Origin: Actinoplanes sp. NBRC 103695
GTDB taxonomy: Bacteria; Actinomycetota; Actinomycetes; Mycobacteriales; Micromonosporaceae
Assembly: GCF_030269485.1 (NCBI RefSeq)
Contig: NZ_BSTL01000052.1
Coordinates: 1 to 39,281 of the forward strand
DNA length: 39,281 bases
Direction: 5' to 3'
Both the position numbers and the translations under genes were made by a program. Below are positions 16,149 to 25,133 of the stretch, in pieces. Every line of letters begins with the position of its first letter. The stretch's first letter is position 1. The notes below the pieces were generated by a model that saw nothing but the letters and a program-made list of their open reading frames with translations, was not told the DNA's origin and searched no databases.

Positions 16149-19100
16149 TCACTCACGCTCCGGCGCGTCTGGTGCCGGCACTTCGGGCGTCTGCACCAGC
16201 CGTACCGCGCGCCGCCGGTCGATGTACTGGCCCCGCGCCGTCGGTAGCGTGCGCGGCCGCACGTTGCCGAGGAACACCCCCTCCTCACGGGGGCAGGAGA
16301 AGAGGACGCTGGGTGAGCCCAGCTCCCAGGCCCGGCGCAGGACCGGGTTCATCATCGCCCGCGAGGCGCCGGCGGTGCCGCGGGCGACGATCAGGTGCAG
16401 GCCGATCTCGGAGCCGTGCGGGAGCAGCGGCAGCAGCGGCGTCAGCGGCGACTCCCGGCCGCTCTCGATCAGCTCGAAGTCGTCGATGATGATGAACAGG
16501 CGTCCGCCGGTCCACCAGTCCCGCTTGTGCAGCCGGCTGGGCGGGACCTCAGGGCCGGGCAGCCGGCCGGTGAGCACCTGGCCGGCCTCGACCAGCGTCG
16601 CGGTCAGCCGCTCGGCGGACATCGAGTAGCCGATCTGGTTCGCCTCCGGGATCGCGTCGTGCAGCTCGCGGCGGAAGTCGCCGAAGACGACGCGCGCCTC
16701 CTTCGGCGCGTGGTGCGCGGCGATGCTCCGCGCGATGTGGCGGAGCAGGTTGGTCTTGCCGGTCTCGGTGTCGCCGAAGATCAGCAGGTGCGGGTTGGCA
16801 TCGAAGTCGTGCCAGAGCGGCTCCAGCTTGACGTCGTCCAGGCCGAGCGGGATGCGGATCTCCGCGTCCTTCGACGGCGCCGTGGCGACCGGCAGCTGGC
16901 CGGCCGCAAGCCGGTCCGGCAGCAGCTTCACCTTCGGTGCGCGCGGCGCGGTGGGCACGTCGAGCGCCTCGACCAGCTCGCCGATCGCCTCGGCCAGGTC
17001 CTCGGTCTCGGCGTTGCCGTCGATCCGGGGTAGCGCGGTGAGGAAGTGCTGCCGGTCGGCCGTGATGCCGCGGCCCGGCACGTTGGGCACGGTCGCGGCG
17101 ACCCGGCTGTTGACCTCGGATTCGACCGGGTCGCCGAGCTTGAGCTCGAAGCGGGTGCCGAGCACGTCACGCAGCCAGGGCCGGATCTCGGTCCAGCGCC
17201 CGGCGGAGACCACCAGGTGCACGCCGAAGCTGAGACCTCGCGCCGCCAGCTCGCCGAACCGGTCGTCCAGCTCCTGGAAGTCCTGGCGTGCGGTGTACCA
17301 GCCGTCGACGATCAGGAACACGTCGCCGTACGGGTCGATGTCGTGAAACGCGCCGGTCGCGCGAGCCCGCCGGTAGCTGGCCATCGAGTCGATGCCGTGC
17401 TCGCTGAAGATCATCTCCCGCCGGGCCATCAGGTTGGTCATCTCCAGCACGGTGCGGTTCACCTTGTCCCGGTCGAGTCGGCCGGCGACGCCGCCCACGT
17501 GCGGCAGCCGGGTCAGCGAGGACATCGCGCCACCGCCGAAGTCGAGACAGTAGAACTGGACCTCGGCGGCGGTGTGGGTGAGGGCCAGCGCGCACATCAG
17601 CGTGCGCAGCAGGGTGCTCTTGCCGGCCTGGGGGCCGCCGACCACGCCGACGTTGCCCGCGCTGCCCGCGAGGGTGGCGGTGAGCAGTTCCCGGCGCTGC
17701 TGGGCGGGCAGGTCCACCAGGCCGATCGGGACGGTGAGCTGGCCGGCGCCGTAGCCGCCGACCGGCGCCAGGCCCACGTCCGGGTGCTCCACCAGCGGCG
17801 GGAGCAGCTTCTCCAGCGTGGCGGGCTCGGTGAGCGGGGGCAGCCACACTTGGTGCGCCGCGGGGCCGTGCCCGCGCAAGGCCTCCAGCAGCACGTCGGC
17901 CAGCACCGGTGGCTTGTCCTCGCCGTCCGTGGCCTGCCCGCCGGGCTCCAGCTCGGGCTCGGGCGGGACCTCCGGGATCAGGTGCTCGGTGCCGAACGGC
18001 ACCACCCCACCCTGGACGGAGCGACGGCGGCGCTGGTGCGGCGGATGCCAGGGCCCCGAGCAGTACGCGGCCTTGAACCGGATCAGCGTCTGGGTGTCGG
18101 GTCGCAGATAGCCGTTGCCCGGCACGTTCGGCAGCTCGTACGCGTCCGGCACGCCGAGCACGCTGCGGCTCTCCATGGAGGAGAAGGTGCGCAGGCCGAT
18201 CCGGTACGACAGGTGCGACTCGATCGTGTGGATGCGGCCCTCGTCGACGCGTTGGCTGGCCAGCAACAGGTGGACGCCGAGGCTCCGGCCCAGCCGGCCG
18301 ATCATCGCGAACACGTCGATGAATTCGGGCTTGCTGCTCAGCATCTCGCTGAACTCGTCGACCACGATGAACAGCGCGGGCATCGGCTCCATCGTGGTGC
18401 CCTCGGCGCGCGCCCTCTCGTACTCCCGCCGGGACGGGTAGCCGCTGGCCCGCAGGTGCTCCTGGCGCCGGTTCAGCTCGCCGGTGAGCGCGTCCTGCAT
18501 GCGGTCGACCAGCTCCAGCTCCTCGGACAGGTTCGTGATGACCGCCGAGGTGTGCGGCAGCCGCTCGAAGCCGAGGAACGCGGCGCCGCCCTTGAAGTCG
18601 ACGAGCACGAAGTTGAGCTCCTCGGACGAGTGCCGGGCGGCGAGGGCCAGCACCAGCGTACGCAGCAGCTCGCTCTTGCCGGAGCCGGTGGCGCCGATCA
18701 GCATGCCGTGGGGTCCCATCCCGCCCTCGGCCGCCTCCTTGATGTCGAGCTCGATCGTCGTGCCGTCACCGGTCATGCCGATCGGCACCCGCAGCCGCTG
18801 CGACGCGCTGCGCCCGGCGCGGTACCCGGCCGGGTTGAACGCGGTCAGGTCGCCGAGCTGGAGCAGCCCGGCCAGGTCGTAGTCGGTGGCCAGCGGTTCC
18901 TCGGTGTCGCCGCCCTGACCGACCCGGTAGCGGGCGAGCGAGCGGGCGAGCGCGCCGGCGGCGGTCACGCTCATCGCGTCCGGGCGGCACAGCGGGGTGC
19001 TGTCGGACTTGCCGAGGTGGTCGAACGTGACGACGCTGAACAGCTGTTCGGTGGCCTCCACCAGCAGCGCGTGCGGATGCGCCTCCCAGCCGAGTGTGGC

Positions 19101-20129
19101 GCCGACGTCCAGCACCAGCACGTTGCGGTAGCCGTCGCCGCCGAGCCGGTGGCCGGCCGGCAGCCGGGGGCCGTCCAGGACGACCACGACATACGGTTCC
19201 ATCGCGGTGACCGGGGTGTCCGGCTCGAACCCGGGCCGGTCCGGAACGCCGAGCGTCGCGAACAACTCCTCGAGCTCGACGGCATCCGTGACGAAGCGGC
19301 GGCGGGTGCCGGTGACGTCCGGGACGCTGTCGTCCTGCAGGTGCGGCAGCCACTTCGTCCACTCCCACTGCGAGGCGGTGGCCGCCACGACGACGTGCAG
19401 GTCGCCGGGGGAGTGCGCGACGACGAGCTGGGCGAGCATCGCACGGACGGCGGACCGGATCGTGGCCAGGTCGCCCTGGCAGGCGATGCGGGAGAATGCA
19501 CGCAGGTAGATCGCGATCGGTGAGTCCTGGAGGGTGGAGTACGCGCGGAGGAACCGCCGTAACGCATGTGCGGCCATCGGCTCCAGGTCCTCGACCGGCT
19601 TGCTGCTGGGGGCGATCAGGCGCGTGGTCGAACGGCGTGCCCCGAGGCCGATCCGCACCTCACCGAAGTCGTCGTGCGCGGTCCGGCGCTCCCACAGCCG
19701 GTGGCTGAGCGCCATCGACCAGAGCCCGCCCGGGTCCGGGTGCAGCCAGCGGGCGGCCCGCCGCTCCTCGGTCAGCGCCGTACGCACCGTGCGCCGGACC
19801 TGCCCGAGATACCGCAGGTAGTCGCGGCGCTCGCCGTTGAGCCGGTGCTTGTGCTGCCCGGCGTTGCGCAGGAGCGGCACGACCATCATGGCGATCGCGG
19901 AGAGCACCATCAGGCAGACTCCGACGTACGCCAGCGCGCCCGCGTTGGGCCGGAGGAACATCAGCACCATGGCGAGCGAGGCGATGGCCATCGGTGCCAG
20001 CATCAGGACCGTGCTCAGCCCTCGCTCGGCCGGTTCCGGGATGACCGGCGGCTCCTGGAGCGCGATCTCCTCGCCGGGTGCGCTGGGCCCGGCGCGCCGG
20101 GCCTTACGTGAATACGGAACCGTGCCCAC
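16149..20129 (-). CDS. eccC: EccC, type VII secretion ATPase (FtsK/SpoIIIE family)
   Basis: The product has 1326 residues from GTG 20129, seven bases after an AAGGAG site. Two transmembrane helices lie at about 38-85. Three FtsK-like ATPase domains follow, with P-loop lysines at about 485 (GATGSGKSE), 837 (GGPQAGKST) and 1125 (GDTETGKTN). Domain 1 has a good Walker B (FIVVDEFSEM), domain 2 has FLIVDGWY without the catalytic Glu, and domain 3 has FIIIDDFEL. This is the undivided form, equal to EccCa plus EccCb. It is the motor that recognises substrate pairs and drives export. It is divergent from the helical substrate gene at 20296. A GGG-N4-CCC palindrome lies in its leader at 20145-20160, so that site could tune both directions. 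Confidence 0.97.
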   Translation of the reverse strand: MGTVPYSRKARRAGPSAPGEEIALQEPPVIPEPAERGLSTVLMLAPMAIASLAMVLMFLRPNAGALAYVGVCLMVLSAIAMMVVPLLRNAGQHKHRLNGERRDYLRYLGQVRRTVRTALTEERRAARWLHPDPGGLWSMALSHRLWERRTAHDDFGEVRIGLGARRSTTRLIAPSSKPVEDLEPMAAHALRRFLRAYSTLQDSPIAIYLRAFSRIACQGDLATIRSAVRAMLAQLVVAHSPGDLHVVVAATASQWEWTKWLPHLQDDSVPDVTGTRRRFVTDAVELEELFATLGVPDRPGFEPDTPVTAMEPYVVVVLDGPRLPAGHRLGGDGYRNVLVLDVGATLGWEAHPHALLVEATEQLFSVVTFDHLGKSDSTPLCRPDAMSVTAAGALARSLARYRVGQGGDTEEPLATDYDLAGLLQLGDLTAFNPAGYRAGRSASQRLRVPIGMTGDGTTIELDIKEAAEGGMGPHGMLIGATGSGKSELLRTLVLALAARHSSEELNFVLVDFKGGAAFLGFERLPHTSAVITNLSEELELVDRMQDALTGELNRRQEHLRASGYPSRREYERARAEGTTMEPMPALFIVVDEFSEMLSSKPEFIDVFAMIGRLGRSLGVHLLLASQRVDEGRIHTIESHLSYRIGLRTFSSMESRSVLGVPDAYELPNVPGNGYLRPDTQTLIRFKAAYCSGPWHPPHQRRRRSVQGGVVPFGTEHLIPEVPPEPELEPGGQATDGEDKPPVLADVLLEALRGHGPAAHQVWLPPLTEPATLEKLLPPLVEHPDVGLAPVGGYGAGQLTVPIGLVDLPAQQRRELLTATLAGSAGNVGVVGGPQAGKSTLLRTLMCALALTHTAAEVQFYCLDFGGGAMSSLTRLPHVGGVAGRLDRDKVNRTVLEMTNLMARREMIFSEHGIDSMASYRRARATGAFHDIDPYGDVFLIVDGWYTARQDFQELDDRFGELAARGLSFGVHLVVSAGRWTEIRPWLRDVLGTRFELKLGDPVESEVNSRVAATVPNVPGRGITADRQHFLTALPRIDGNAETEDLAEAIGELVEALDVPTAPRAPKVKLLPDRLAAGQLPVATAPSKDAEIRIPLGLDDVKLEPLWHDFDANPHLLIFGDTETGKTNLLRHIARSIAAHHAPKEARVVFGDFRRELHDAIPEANQIGYSMSAERLTATLVEAGQVLTGRLPGPEVPPSRLHKRDWWTGGRLFIIIDDFELIESGRESPLTPLLPLLPHGSEIGLHLIVARGTAGASRAMMNPVLRRAWELGSPSVLFSCPREEGVFLGNVRPRTLPTARGQYIDRRRAVRLVQTPEVPAPDAPERE

Positions 20130-20144
20130 GCGCTTCTCCTTCGG

Positions 20145-20160
20145 TGAGGGGTTTCCCTCC
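20145..20160. promoter_or_regulatory. LuxR/GerE-type palindromic box 1 with downstream -10 TACCGT
   Basis: TGAGGG-GTTT-CCCTCC is an inverted repeat whose core GGG-N4-CCC resembles sites of LuxR-type regulators such as PimM (GGGAWWTCCC). A -10-like TACCGT lies at 20212-20217 on the plus strand with no clear -35, as at activator-dependent promoters. The box also sits 16 bases above the eccC start. It lies within a 22-base stretch repeated exactly at 20616-20637. Confidence 0.5.
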
Positions 20161-20295
20161 GAAAGGGCCGGTGGGCGGGCCGCGCCGGGGCGGGGCCGTT
20201 CGCACCGTGCCTACCGTTGATGGAGACGTTCCGTTCGGTGCCGTGGTGGGCAGAGCGAAATGTATCAGGACCGATGAGGCGCGACAGAGGTCGAG

Positions 20296-20622
20296 GTGGT
20301 GCTCGTGCCGGAGGAGACCAGGGTCGACGTCGATCGGCTGAGGGACATTGCCGCGTCGATTGGCGTGCTCCTCGACGAGCACCGAGAGCAGTTCGACAAG
20401 CTGTACGCCTACCAGCCCGGCTTCGGGGACTTCGAGGCGGCCCGCTGGCTGGGCGATCTCGTCACCGACCGCCGCGACACGATCTTGGCGCATGTGACCT
20501 TTCTGCGGCGGGCGCTGGCCGAGATCACCGCTGCGCTCGGTCAGATCGCGGGGGAGATCGACGCGACGGACGTGGCTAACGCCGCCGCTGTGTCCCAGGT
20601 CGATCGCCCGGCGCGTCGGTGA
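20296..20622 (+). CDS. Small helical ESX-like protein, likely type VII substrate or chaperone
   Basis: The product has 108 residues. GTG 20296 is preferred (five bases after AGAGG); GTG 20299 and 20305 are possible. It is wholly helical (VDVDRLRDIAASIGVLLDEH, RRDTILAHVTFLRRALAEI) with GDFEAARWLGDL in the turn. It has no strict WXG. It is homologous to the first 95 residues of the next gene product: DVxxLRDI, DEH, F-AA-W, DRRD-I and A-AEI/GEI positions match. A GGG-N4-CCC box and TACCGT precede it. Its stop codon overlaps the next box. No YxxxD/E export signal is obvious at the C-terminus. Confidence 0.65.
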   Translation: MVLVPEETRVDVDRLRDIAASIGVLLDEHREQFDKLYAYQPGFGDFEAARWLGDLVTDRRDTILAHVTFLRRALAEITAALGQIAGEIDATDVANAAAVSQVDRPARR

Positions 20623-20635
20623 GGGGTTTCCCTCC
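20620..20635. promoter_or_regulatory. LuxR/GerE-type palindromic box 2 with downstream -10 TACGGT
   Basis: This is the same TGAGGG-GTTT-CCCTCC as box 1, with the identity extending over 22 bases. A -10-like TACGGT lies at 20685-20690; the distance from box centre to -10 is about 58 bases here and about 60 at box 1. It overlaps the stop codon of the upstream gene and should control the gene at 20726. Confidence 0.5.
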
Positions 20636-20725
20636 GATTCCGACCGGCGATGCTGGGGGCGCCCGCGGTGTCCCGCGCGGGGCCTACGGTCTGGTCTCGG
20701 ATTGTCTCCGTGACCAGACGGGAGA

Positions 20726-21838
20726 GTGGCCGTGGCCGGCGAGACGAAGGTCGACGTTCAGAAGCTCCGGGACATCGGTACCCTGGTGGGCTACATCGTC
20801 GACGAGCACAAGGCGGGCGTCAACAGCCTCGGTGAGGTGGACCCGAACGCGGGGAAGTTCGACGCCGCGCAGTGGATGCGCGACCTGTTTATCGATCGCC
20901 GCGACGCCATCGTGACCCACATGAGCTATCTGGAACGCGCCTTCGGCGAGATCAGGGACGGCCTGATCCAGATCGCCCAGGAGTTCGAGAACGTCGACTC
21001 GGCAAACGCGGACGCGATGGCGCAGTTCACCGACTCCGCCAAGTCGATCGTCACCGAGATGGGCAAGGGCGACTACGAGCCGGTGACGGCCAAGGGCAAG
21101 ACGTCGTACGAGAGCGGCGACGACAAGCCGACATCCGATACCGACACCTTCGACTTCAATGACCCGAACAAGCCGGTGATCCTGGACTTCGACCCCGCCA
21201 AGGTCCCGGGGATGGACGAGTTCATGACCACCGAGGGGCTCGGCAAGAACACCGACAAGACGCTCGACCTGAACGAGACGCCCGACGTCAAGGGAGACGG
21301 AGACATCACCACCGACGGCGGGCCGCCGCCGGAGGACAAGCCGGAGGACAAGCCGGAGGACAAGCCGGAGGACAAGCCGGAGGACAAGCCGGAGGACAAG
21401 CCGCTGGTCGAACTCAAGGACACCAAGGACGACGACGAGGGTCTCGACGGCGAGAAGAACGGCCGGGTGAGCGGAGGGGACGAAGACGGGGGCACCTTCC
21501 GGTATTACCTGGACGACAACGGTCACCATCAGTCCCACAACGGCAACGAGATCTGGTGGCTGGACGGCAAGGCGTACATCGGCGGGAACGGGCACTTCGT
21601 GGAGTACCGCTCGGGCACTGATCCGGTGCCGCACGAGCTCTGGCAGAAGAACGAGAACGAAGGCGGCCCGGAGGGCGAGTACGACTGGGACGGCGACACG
21701 TACCGCTACTACGAAGACGACAACGGCAATCATCAGACGCACAACGGCAACGAGATCTGGTGGCTGGACGGCAAGACCTACCTCAAGTACAACGATTCCG
21801 ACGGCGGTGTCGATTTCATCGAGTACAAGACCCAGTAG
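20726..21838 (+). CDS. Putative type VII secreted protein with PEDK spacer and twin WWLDGK repeats
   Basis: The product has 370 residues from GTG 20726. Residues 1-95 form an ESX-like helical domain homologous to the upstream protein (VDVQKLRDIGTLVGYIVDEH, DRRDAIVTHMSYLERAFGEI). An acidic linker contains six perfect PEDK units. The C-terminal part holds two copies of a roughly 60-residue repeat with the core DDNGxHQxHNGNEIWWLDGK followed by Y and a closing EY motif (about residues 253-295 and 325-368). The repeat is rich in Asn, Trp and Tyr and looks like a small beta-sheet binding module; I recognise no named domain. The N-terminal ESX domain and the context suggest export of the whole protein. 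Nothing indicates a toxin active site. Confidence 0.7.
   Translation: MAVAGETKVDVQKLRDIGTLVGYIVDEHKAGVNSLGEVDPNAGKFDAAQWMRDLFIDRRDAIVTHMSYLERAFGEIRDGLIQIAQEFENVDSANADAMAQFTDSAKSIVTEMGKGDYEPVTAKGKTSYESGDDKPTSDTDTFDFNDPNKPVILDFDPAKVPGMDEFMTTEGLGKNTDKTLDLNETPDVKGDGDITTDGGPPPEDKPEDKPEDKPEDKPEDKPEDKPLVELKDTKDDDEGLDGEKNGRVSGGDEDGGTFRYYLDDNGHHQSHNGNEIWWLDGKAYIGGNGHFVEYRSGTDPVPHELWQKNENEGGPEGEYDWDGDTYRYYEDDNGNHQTHNGNEIWWLDGKTYLKYNDSDGGVDFIEYKTQ
21329..21400 (+). repeat. Six perfect 12-bp tandem repeats (CCGGAGGACAAG)
   Basis: Six identical 12-base units encode (PEDK)6 in the linker of the exported-type protein. Perfect identity even at third codon positions suggests recent slippage expansion, so the copy number probably varies between strains. 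Confidence 0.95.
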
Positions 21839-21850
21839 GGCAGCGAGGAC

Positions 21851-23248
21851 ATGGAACGTCTGACGAGGCAGCGTCTCGCCGCGCCGGTACGCCTGCGGTT
21901 CGTGCTCGGTGACAAGGCCATGGACGTGGCGCTGCCCGGTGAGGCGCCGCTGGTCGACCTGCTCCCGGCGGTCCTGCTGCGGTTGAATCCGGAGGCCGCC
22001 GACCACGGGGCCGAGCACGACGGGTGGGTCGTGCAGCGGCTCGGCGGGGTGCCGCTGGACGAGGAGCGGACCGCGGTCGAGCTGGAACTGCTCGACGGCG
22101 AGGCGCTACACTTCCGGCCGCGCGCCGAGCAACTGCCACCGATCGACTTCGACGACCTCGTCGACGGGGTCGGCGAGCAGGCCCGCACCAGCCCGTGGCG
22201 GTGGAGCGACGACCGTACCCGGACGATGTTCCTGGTTCTCGGCGGCCTGACCCTGGCCGCCGGGCTGGTGATGCTGGGACTCGGTGGGCCGCCTGTGTGG
22301 CGCGCCACCGTCGCGGCGGTGCTGGCCGTGGCGCTGCTCGCGGCGGCCGGTCTGGTCAGTCGTGCGGTGCCCGACCCGCAGACCGGCTCGCTGCTCGCCT
22401 TCGCGTCGGCCGGCTACGCCGCGTCGTCCGGCTGGCTCGGCGCTCAGGCGCTGGCGCCGCATTCCCCGGCGCAGGTGCGGTTGTCCTTGGCCGCGCTGGC
22501 CGCGCTGGTGGCATTGGCGGCCGGCCTGTCCGCCGTGGCCGACGCCGGCCTGTTGTTCGCGGGCGCGCTGGCGTTCGTGACCTTCGTGGCCGTCCCGGCG
22601 CTGCTCACCGCGGCCGGCCCGGTCACCCCGCCGGAGGCCGCGGCCTGCGGTCTGGTCCTCACCCTGCTGCTGGGTCTGACGTTGCCGCCGCTCGGGTTCC
22701 GGCTCGGCGGCCTCGCGTTGCCGATGCTGCCGGGCAAGCCCGAGCAACTCTCCGAGGACATCGATCCGGCGCCGCACCGGATCGTGGTCGAACGCGGATC
22801 CGCCGGACTGGCCTATCTGGCGGCGCTGACCGTCGGCGTCGGCGCGGCGCAGGTGCTGATGGCCGCCGTGCTGGTGCGCGACGGTGGCGTCTGGCCGATG
22901 ATCATGGCGTTGGTGGTCGCGACGCTGCTGAGCATGCGGTCCCGGCATCTGACCGGCCTGGTATCCCGCTGGGCGACGATCGCGCCTGCGATCGCCTTGG
23001 TCGTCTTCGACCTGTTCCGGTTCACCGCGGATCAGAGCGGACCGGTCCGGGCCGCGATCCTGGTGCCGGCGGCGGCCGTGGTGGCCGGCGCGGTGCTGAC
23101 CGCGGCCGGCACCTTGCCCGGGAGGCGGCTGCGGCCCTACTGGGGACGGGCCGTCGACATCCTGGAGATCTTCATCGCCGTGATGCTGGTCCCGGTGCTC
23201 GCTGCGGTGCTCGGCATCTACCAGATGGTCCGGGCTTGGGCGAGCTGA
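21851..23248 (+). CDS. eccD: EccD, type VII secretion membrane channel component
   Basis: The product has 465 residues. A ubiquitin-like N-terminal domain (about 10-95) is followed by a charged linker and 11 predicted transmembrane helices from about residue 125 to the end, the EccD layout and length. The last helix is IFIAVMLVPVLAAVLGIY. ATG 21851 lies 12 bases after the upstream stop. The eccB gene follows one base after its stop, so the two are co-expressed. In known ESX systems EccD dimers line the inner-membrane pore. Confidence 0.93.
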   Translation: MERLTRQRLAAPVRLRFVLGDKAMDVALPGEAPLVDLLPAVLLRLNPEAADHGAEHDGWVVQRLGGVPLDEERTAVELELLDGEALHFRPRAEQLPPIDFDDLVDGVGEQARTSPWRWSDDRTRTMFLVLGGLTLAAGLVMLGLGGPPVWRATVAAVLAVALLAAAGLVSRAVPDPQTGSLLAFASAGYAASSGWLGAQALAPHSPAQVRLSLAALAALVALAAGLSAVADAGLLFAGALAFVTFVAVPALLTAAGPVTPPEAAACGLVLTLLLGLTLPPLGFRLGGLALPMLPGKPEQLSEDIDPAPHRIVVERGSAGLAYLAALTVGVGAAQVLMAAVLVRDGGVWPMIMALVVATLLSMRSRHLTGLVSRWATIAPAIALVVFDLFRFTADQSGPVRAAILVPAAAVVAGAVLTAAGTLPGRRLRPYWGRAVDILEIFIAVMLVPVLAAVLGIYQMVRAWAS

Positions 23249-23249
23249 G

Positions 23250-24659
23250 ATGGAGTCGCGCCGGGATCAGGTACACGGGTACTTCTACATCGTCAGTCGG
23301 CTCAACGCCGCGGTCATGCAGGGCCGGCCCGACCCGTACGAGCCGCCGAACCGCCGCCCGGTGCTGGGCCTGGTCATCGGCATGCTGCTGGCCGTGGTGA
23401 TCACCGGGGGCTTCGGCATCTACGGCATCTTCCGGCCGGGCGGTGACAAGTCCTGGCGGCAGAGCGGCGTGGTCATCGCCGTCCGCGAGAACGGCGCTCG
23501 CTATCTGTTGCTCGACGACCAGCTCCGGCCAGTGTTGAACTACGCGTCGGCCCGGCTGGTGCTGGGCAGCGGAACGGACGCGAGGATGGTGCAGGTATCG
23601 CGGAACTCGCTGAAGGGCATCCCGGTGGGCGCCCCGATCGGCATCCCCGGCGCTCCCGATGCGGTCCCGGCCGCGAACCGGCTCTACACCGGCGCCTGGA
23701 CGGTATGCGCGCAGCCCCCGTCGCCGGCCGGTCGGCCCGCCACGATGCTGCTGCTCGGCGATCTGACGAAGACGTCCGATGTGGACGACAGACACGGATT
23801 TCTGGTACGGGCGCCGGATCGGCAGACGTCTCTGGTGTGGCAGGGCCGCCGGTACCACCTGTCCGGACCCGCCGCGGTCGCGCTCGGCTACGCGGCCCTG
23901 GAAGCCGTCCCGGTGACCGCAGCCTGGCTCAACCCGATCCCGGCCGGGCGCGACCTGGCGTTCCCCCCGGTGGCCGGGCGCGGCCGGCCGGGGCCGCCGA
24001 TCGGTGGACGGTCGAGCGTGATCGGTCAGGTGTACGAGGTGCGGAACCCGGTCAGAGGCACGGCCGAACAGTTCCTCGCCCGTTCCGACGGGTTCGTCCG
24101 GCTGAGCCGTACGGTCGCGGCGCTGGCGCTGGCCGATCCGGGTATCCGGCAGGCGTACCCGGGCGGTGCGGTAAGCCCGATCCCGGCCCGGCCGGACGAA
24201 CTGGCCTCGGCGACGGTCGCGAAGAGCACCGAGTTCGTCGACGGCTATCCGCCGGAGCCGCCCGCGCCGCCGGACGGCGGCGGACTGCCCTGCGTCGGCT
24301 ATCGCTCGTCCGGGGCGACGGTGACGGTGACGCTTTCCCGGGTGCCGGCCACGGTGGCGGCCCGCGCGCTGCCGGTACCCCGGGCCGCCACCGCGGCCGG
24401 CACCGCGGACCGCGTGATGATCGCGCCCGGCACCGGGGTGCTGGCCCGCAATCCCTATGCCCCGGGCACCGCGGGTGGCGCGACGTTCCTGGTCACCGAG
24501 TACGGCGCGAAGTACCCGTTGCCGGCCGCCGGCGTGGAGGCGCTGGGTTACGCCGGCAGCCCGCCGGTCGACCTGCCGTCCGAACTGCTCGAACTACTGC
24601 CGACCGGTGCGGTCCTGGACCCTGCGGCGGCGTTGCGCAGCCAGGTCTGGGGCGGCTGA
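23250..24659 (+). CDS. eccB: EccB, type VII secretion core component
   Basis: The product has 469 residues. The N-terminus has the EccB signature SRRDQVHGYFYIVSRLNAA, then one transmembrane helix at about 37-60 (VLGLVIGMLLAVVITGGFGI). A large extracytoplasmic domain follows with the usual start GGDKSWRQSGVVIAVRENG. The two conserved Cys lie at about residues 154 (WTVCAQ) and 349 (LPCVGY). EccB bridges the membrane complex to the cell wall and binds mycosin in characterised systems. It starts one base after eccD ends. A GGG-N4-CCC box begins right at its stop. Confidence 0.95.
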   Translation: MESRRDQVHGYFYIVSRLNAAVMQGRPDPYEPPNRRPVLGLVIGMLLAVVITGGFGIYGIFRPGGDKSWRQSGVVIAVRENGARYLLLDDQLRPVLNYASARLVLGSGTDARMVQVSRNSLKGIPVGAPIGIPGAPDAVPAANRLYTGAWTVCAQPPSPAGRPATMLLLGDLTKTSDVDDRHGFLVRAPDRQTSLVWQGRRYHLSGPAAVALGYAALEAVPVTAAWLNPIPAGRDLAFPPVAGRGRPGPPIGGRSSVIGQVYEVRNPVRGTAEQFLARSDGFVRLSRTVAALALADPGIRQAYPGGAVSPIPARPDELASATVAKSTEFVDGYPPEPPAPPDGGGLPCVGYRSSGATVTVTLSRVPATVAARALPVPRAATAAGTADRVMIAPGTGVLARNPYAPGTAGGATFLVTEYGAKYPLPAAGVEALGYAGSPPVDLPSELLELLPTGAVLDPAAALRSQVWGG

Positions 24660-24675
24660 TGAGGGATATCCCCGA
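24660..24675. promoter_or_regulatory. LuxR/GerE-type palindromic box 3 before the WXG100 pair
   Basis: TGAGGG-ATAT-CCCCGA lies directly after the eccB stop. Its core GGGATATCCC fits the PimM-type consensus GGGAWWTCCC fully. The esx-like gene starts 97 bases downstream. The best -10 candidate, TACCTG at 24733, is imperfect. The 112-base gap otherwise holds only a GGAGG ribosome site at 24761-24765. Confidence 0.45.
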
Positions 24676-24771
24676 GACGACTGGGCGATGCCGGTCGATC
24701 CCGCTCCGGCGGGCGGCACGGCTGATTTCATCTACCTGCCAGTGAAGTCGGCGTCCAGTGGGAGGAAGCCC

Positions 24772-25101
24772 ATGACCAGTCCGAACACGAACACCAATCT
24801 TGACCCTGTCGTCGCCACCCGGGTGGCCGGTGACCATCGCGAGACGGCCGCGAACGTCGGCCGGGAACAGGCCAACTTCAGCACCGCAGTCGACCTGATG
24901 GACGACCAGTGCTCCGGCGCGATGCTGAGGGCGGTGCTGGACGCGCGGGACGCGTGGACCGAGCAGCTGAACCGGATCATCGGCGATCTGAACGGCATGG
25001 CCGACAACGTGGACGGCTCCGTGCAGGACATCGACCTGAGCGACCAGCAGAACGCCGGCGCGATCGGCAACATCGGCGCTGACATCCTGCGCGACATCTG
25101 A
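24772..25101 (+). CDS. WXG100-like partner protein (EsxB-like)
   Basis: The product has 109 residues from ATG 24772 after GGAGG. Two long helices (ATRVAGDHRETAANVGREQA and MLRAVLDARDAWTEQLNRI) flank a turn with DQCSGAML, where the W of WXG is replaced by Cys. This is common in one partner of ESX heterodimers. The C-terminus (LSDQQNAGAIGNIGADILRD) is longer than that of its neighbour, as in EsxB-type proteins that carry the export signal. The canonical WXG partner follows 32 bases later. Confidence 0.75.
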   Translation: MTSPNTNTNLDPVVATRVAGDHRETAANVGREQANFSTAVDLMDDQCSGAMLRAVLDARDAWTEQLNRIIGDLNGMADNVDGSVQDIDLSDQQNAGAIGNIGADILRDI

Positions 25102-25133
25102 CCCTCGCACCGCGACGACAAAGGGAGAACGAC

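Noticed and set aside
17046..19523. Open plus-strand frame of over 800 codons inside eccC
   Set aside because: Gln/Arg/Gly-rich shadow of a gene whose minus frame has three P-loops.
21329..21400. CRISPR-like direct repeats
   Set aside because: Units are contiguous 12-mers without spacers and keep the reading frame; it is a coding tandem repeat.
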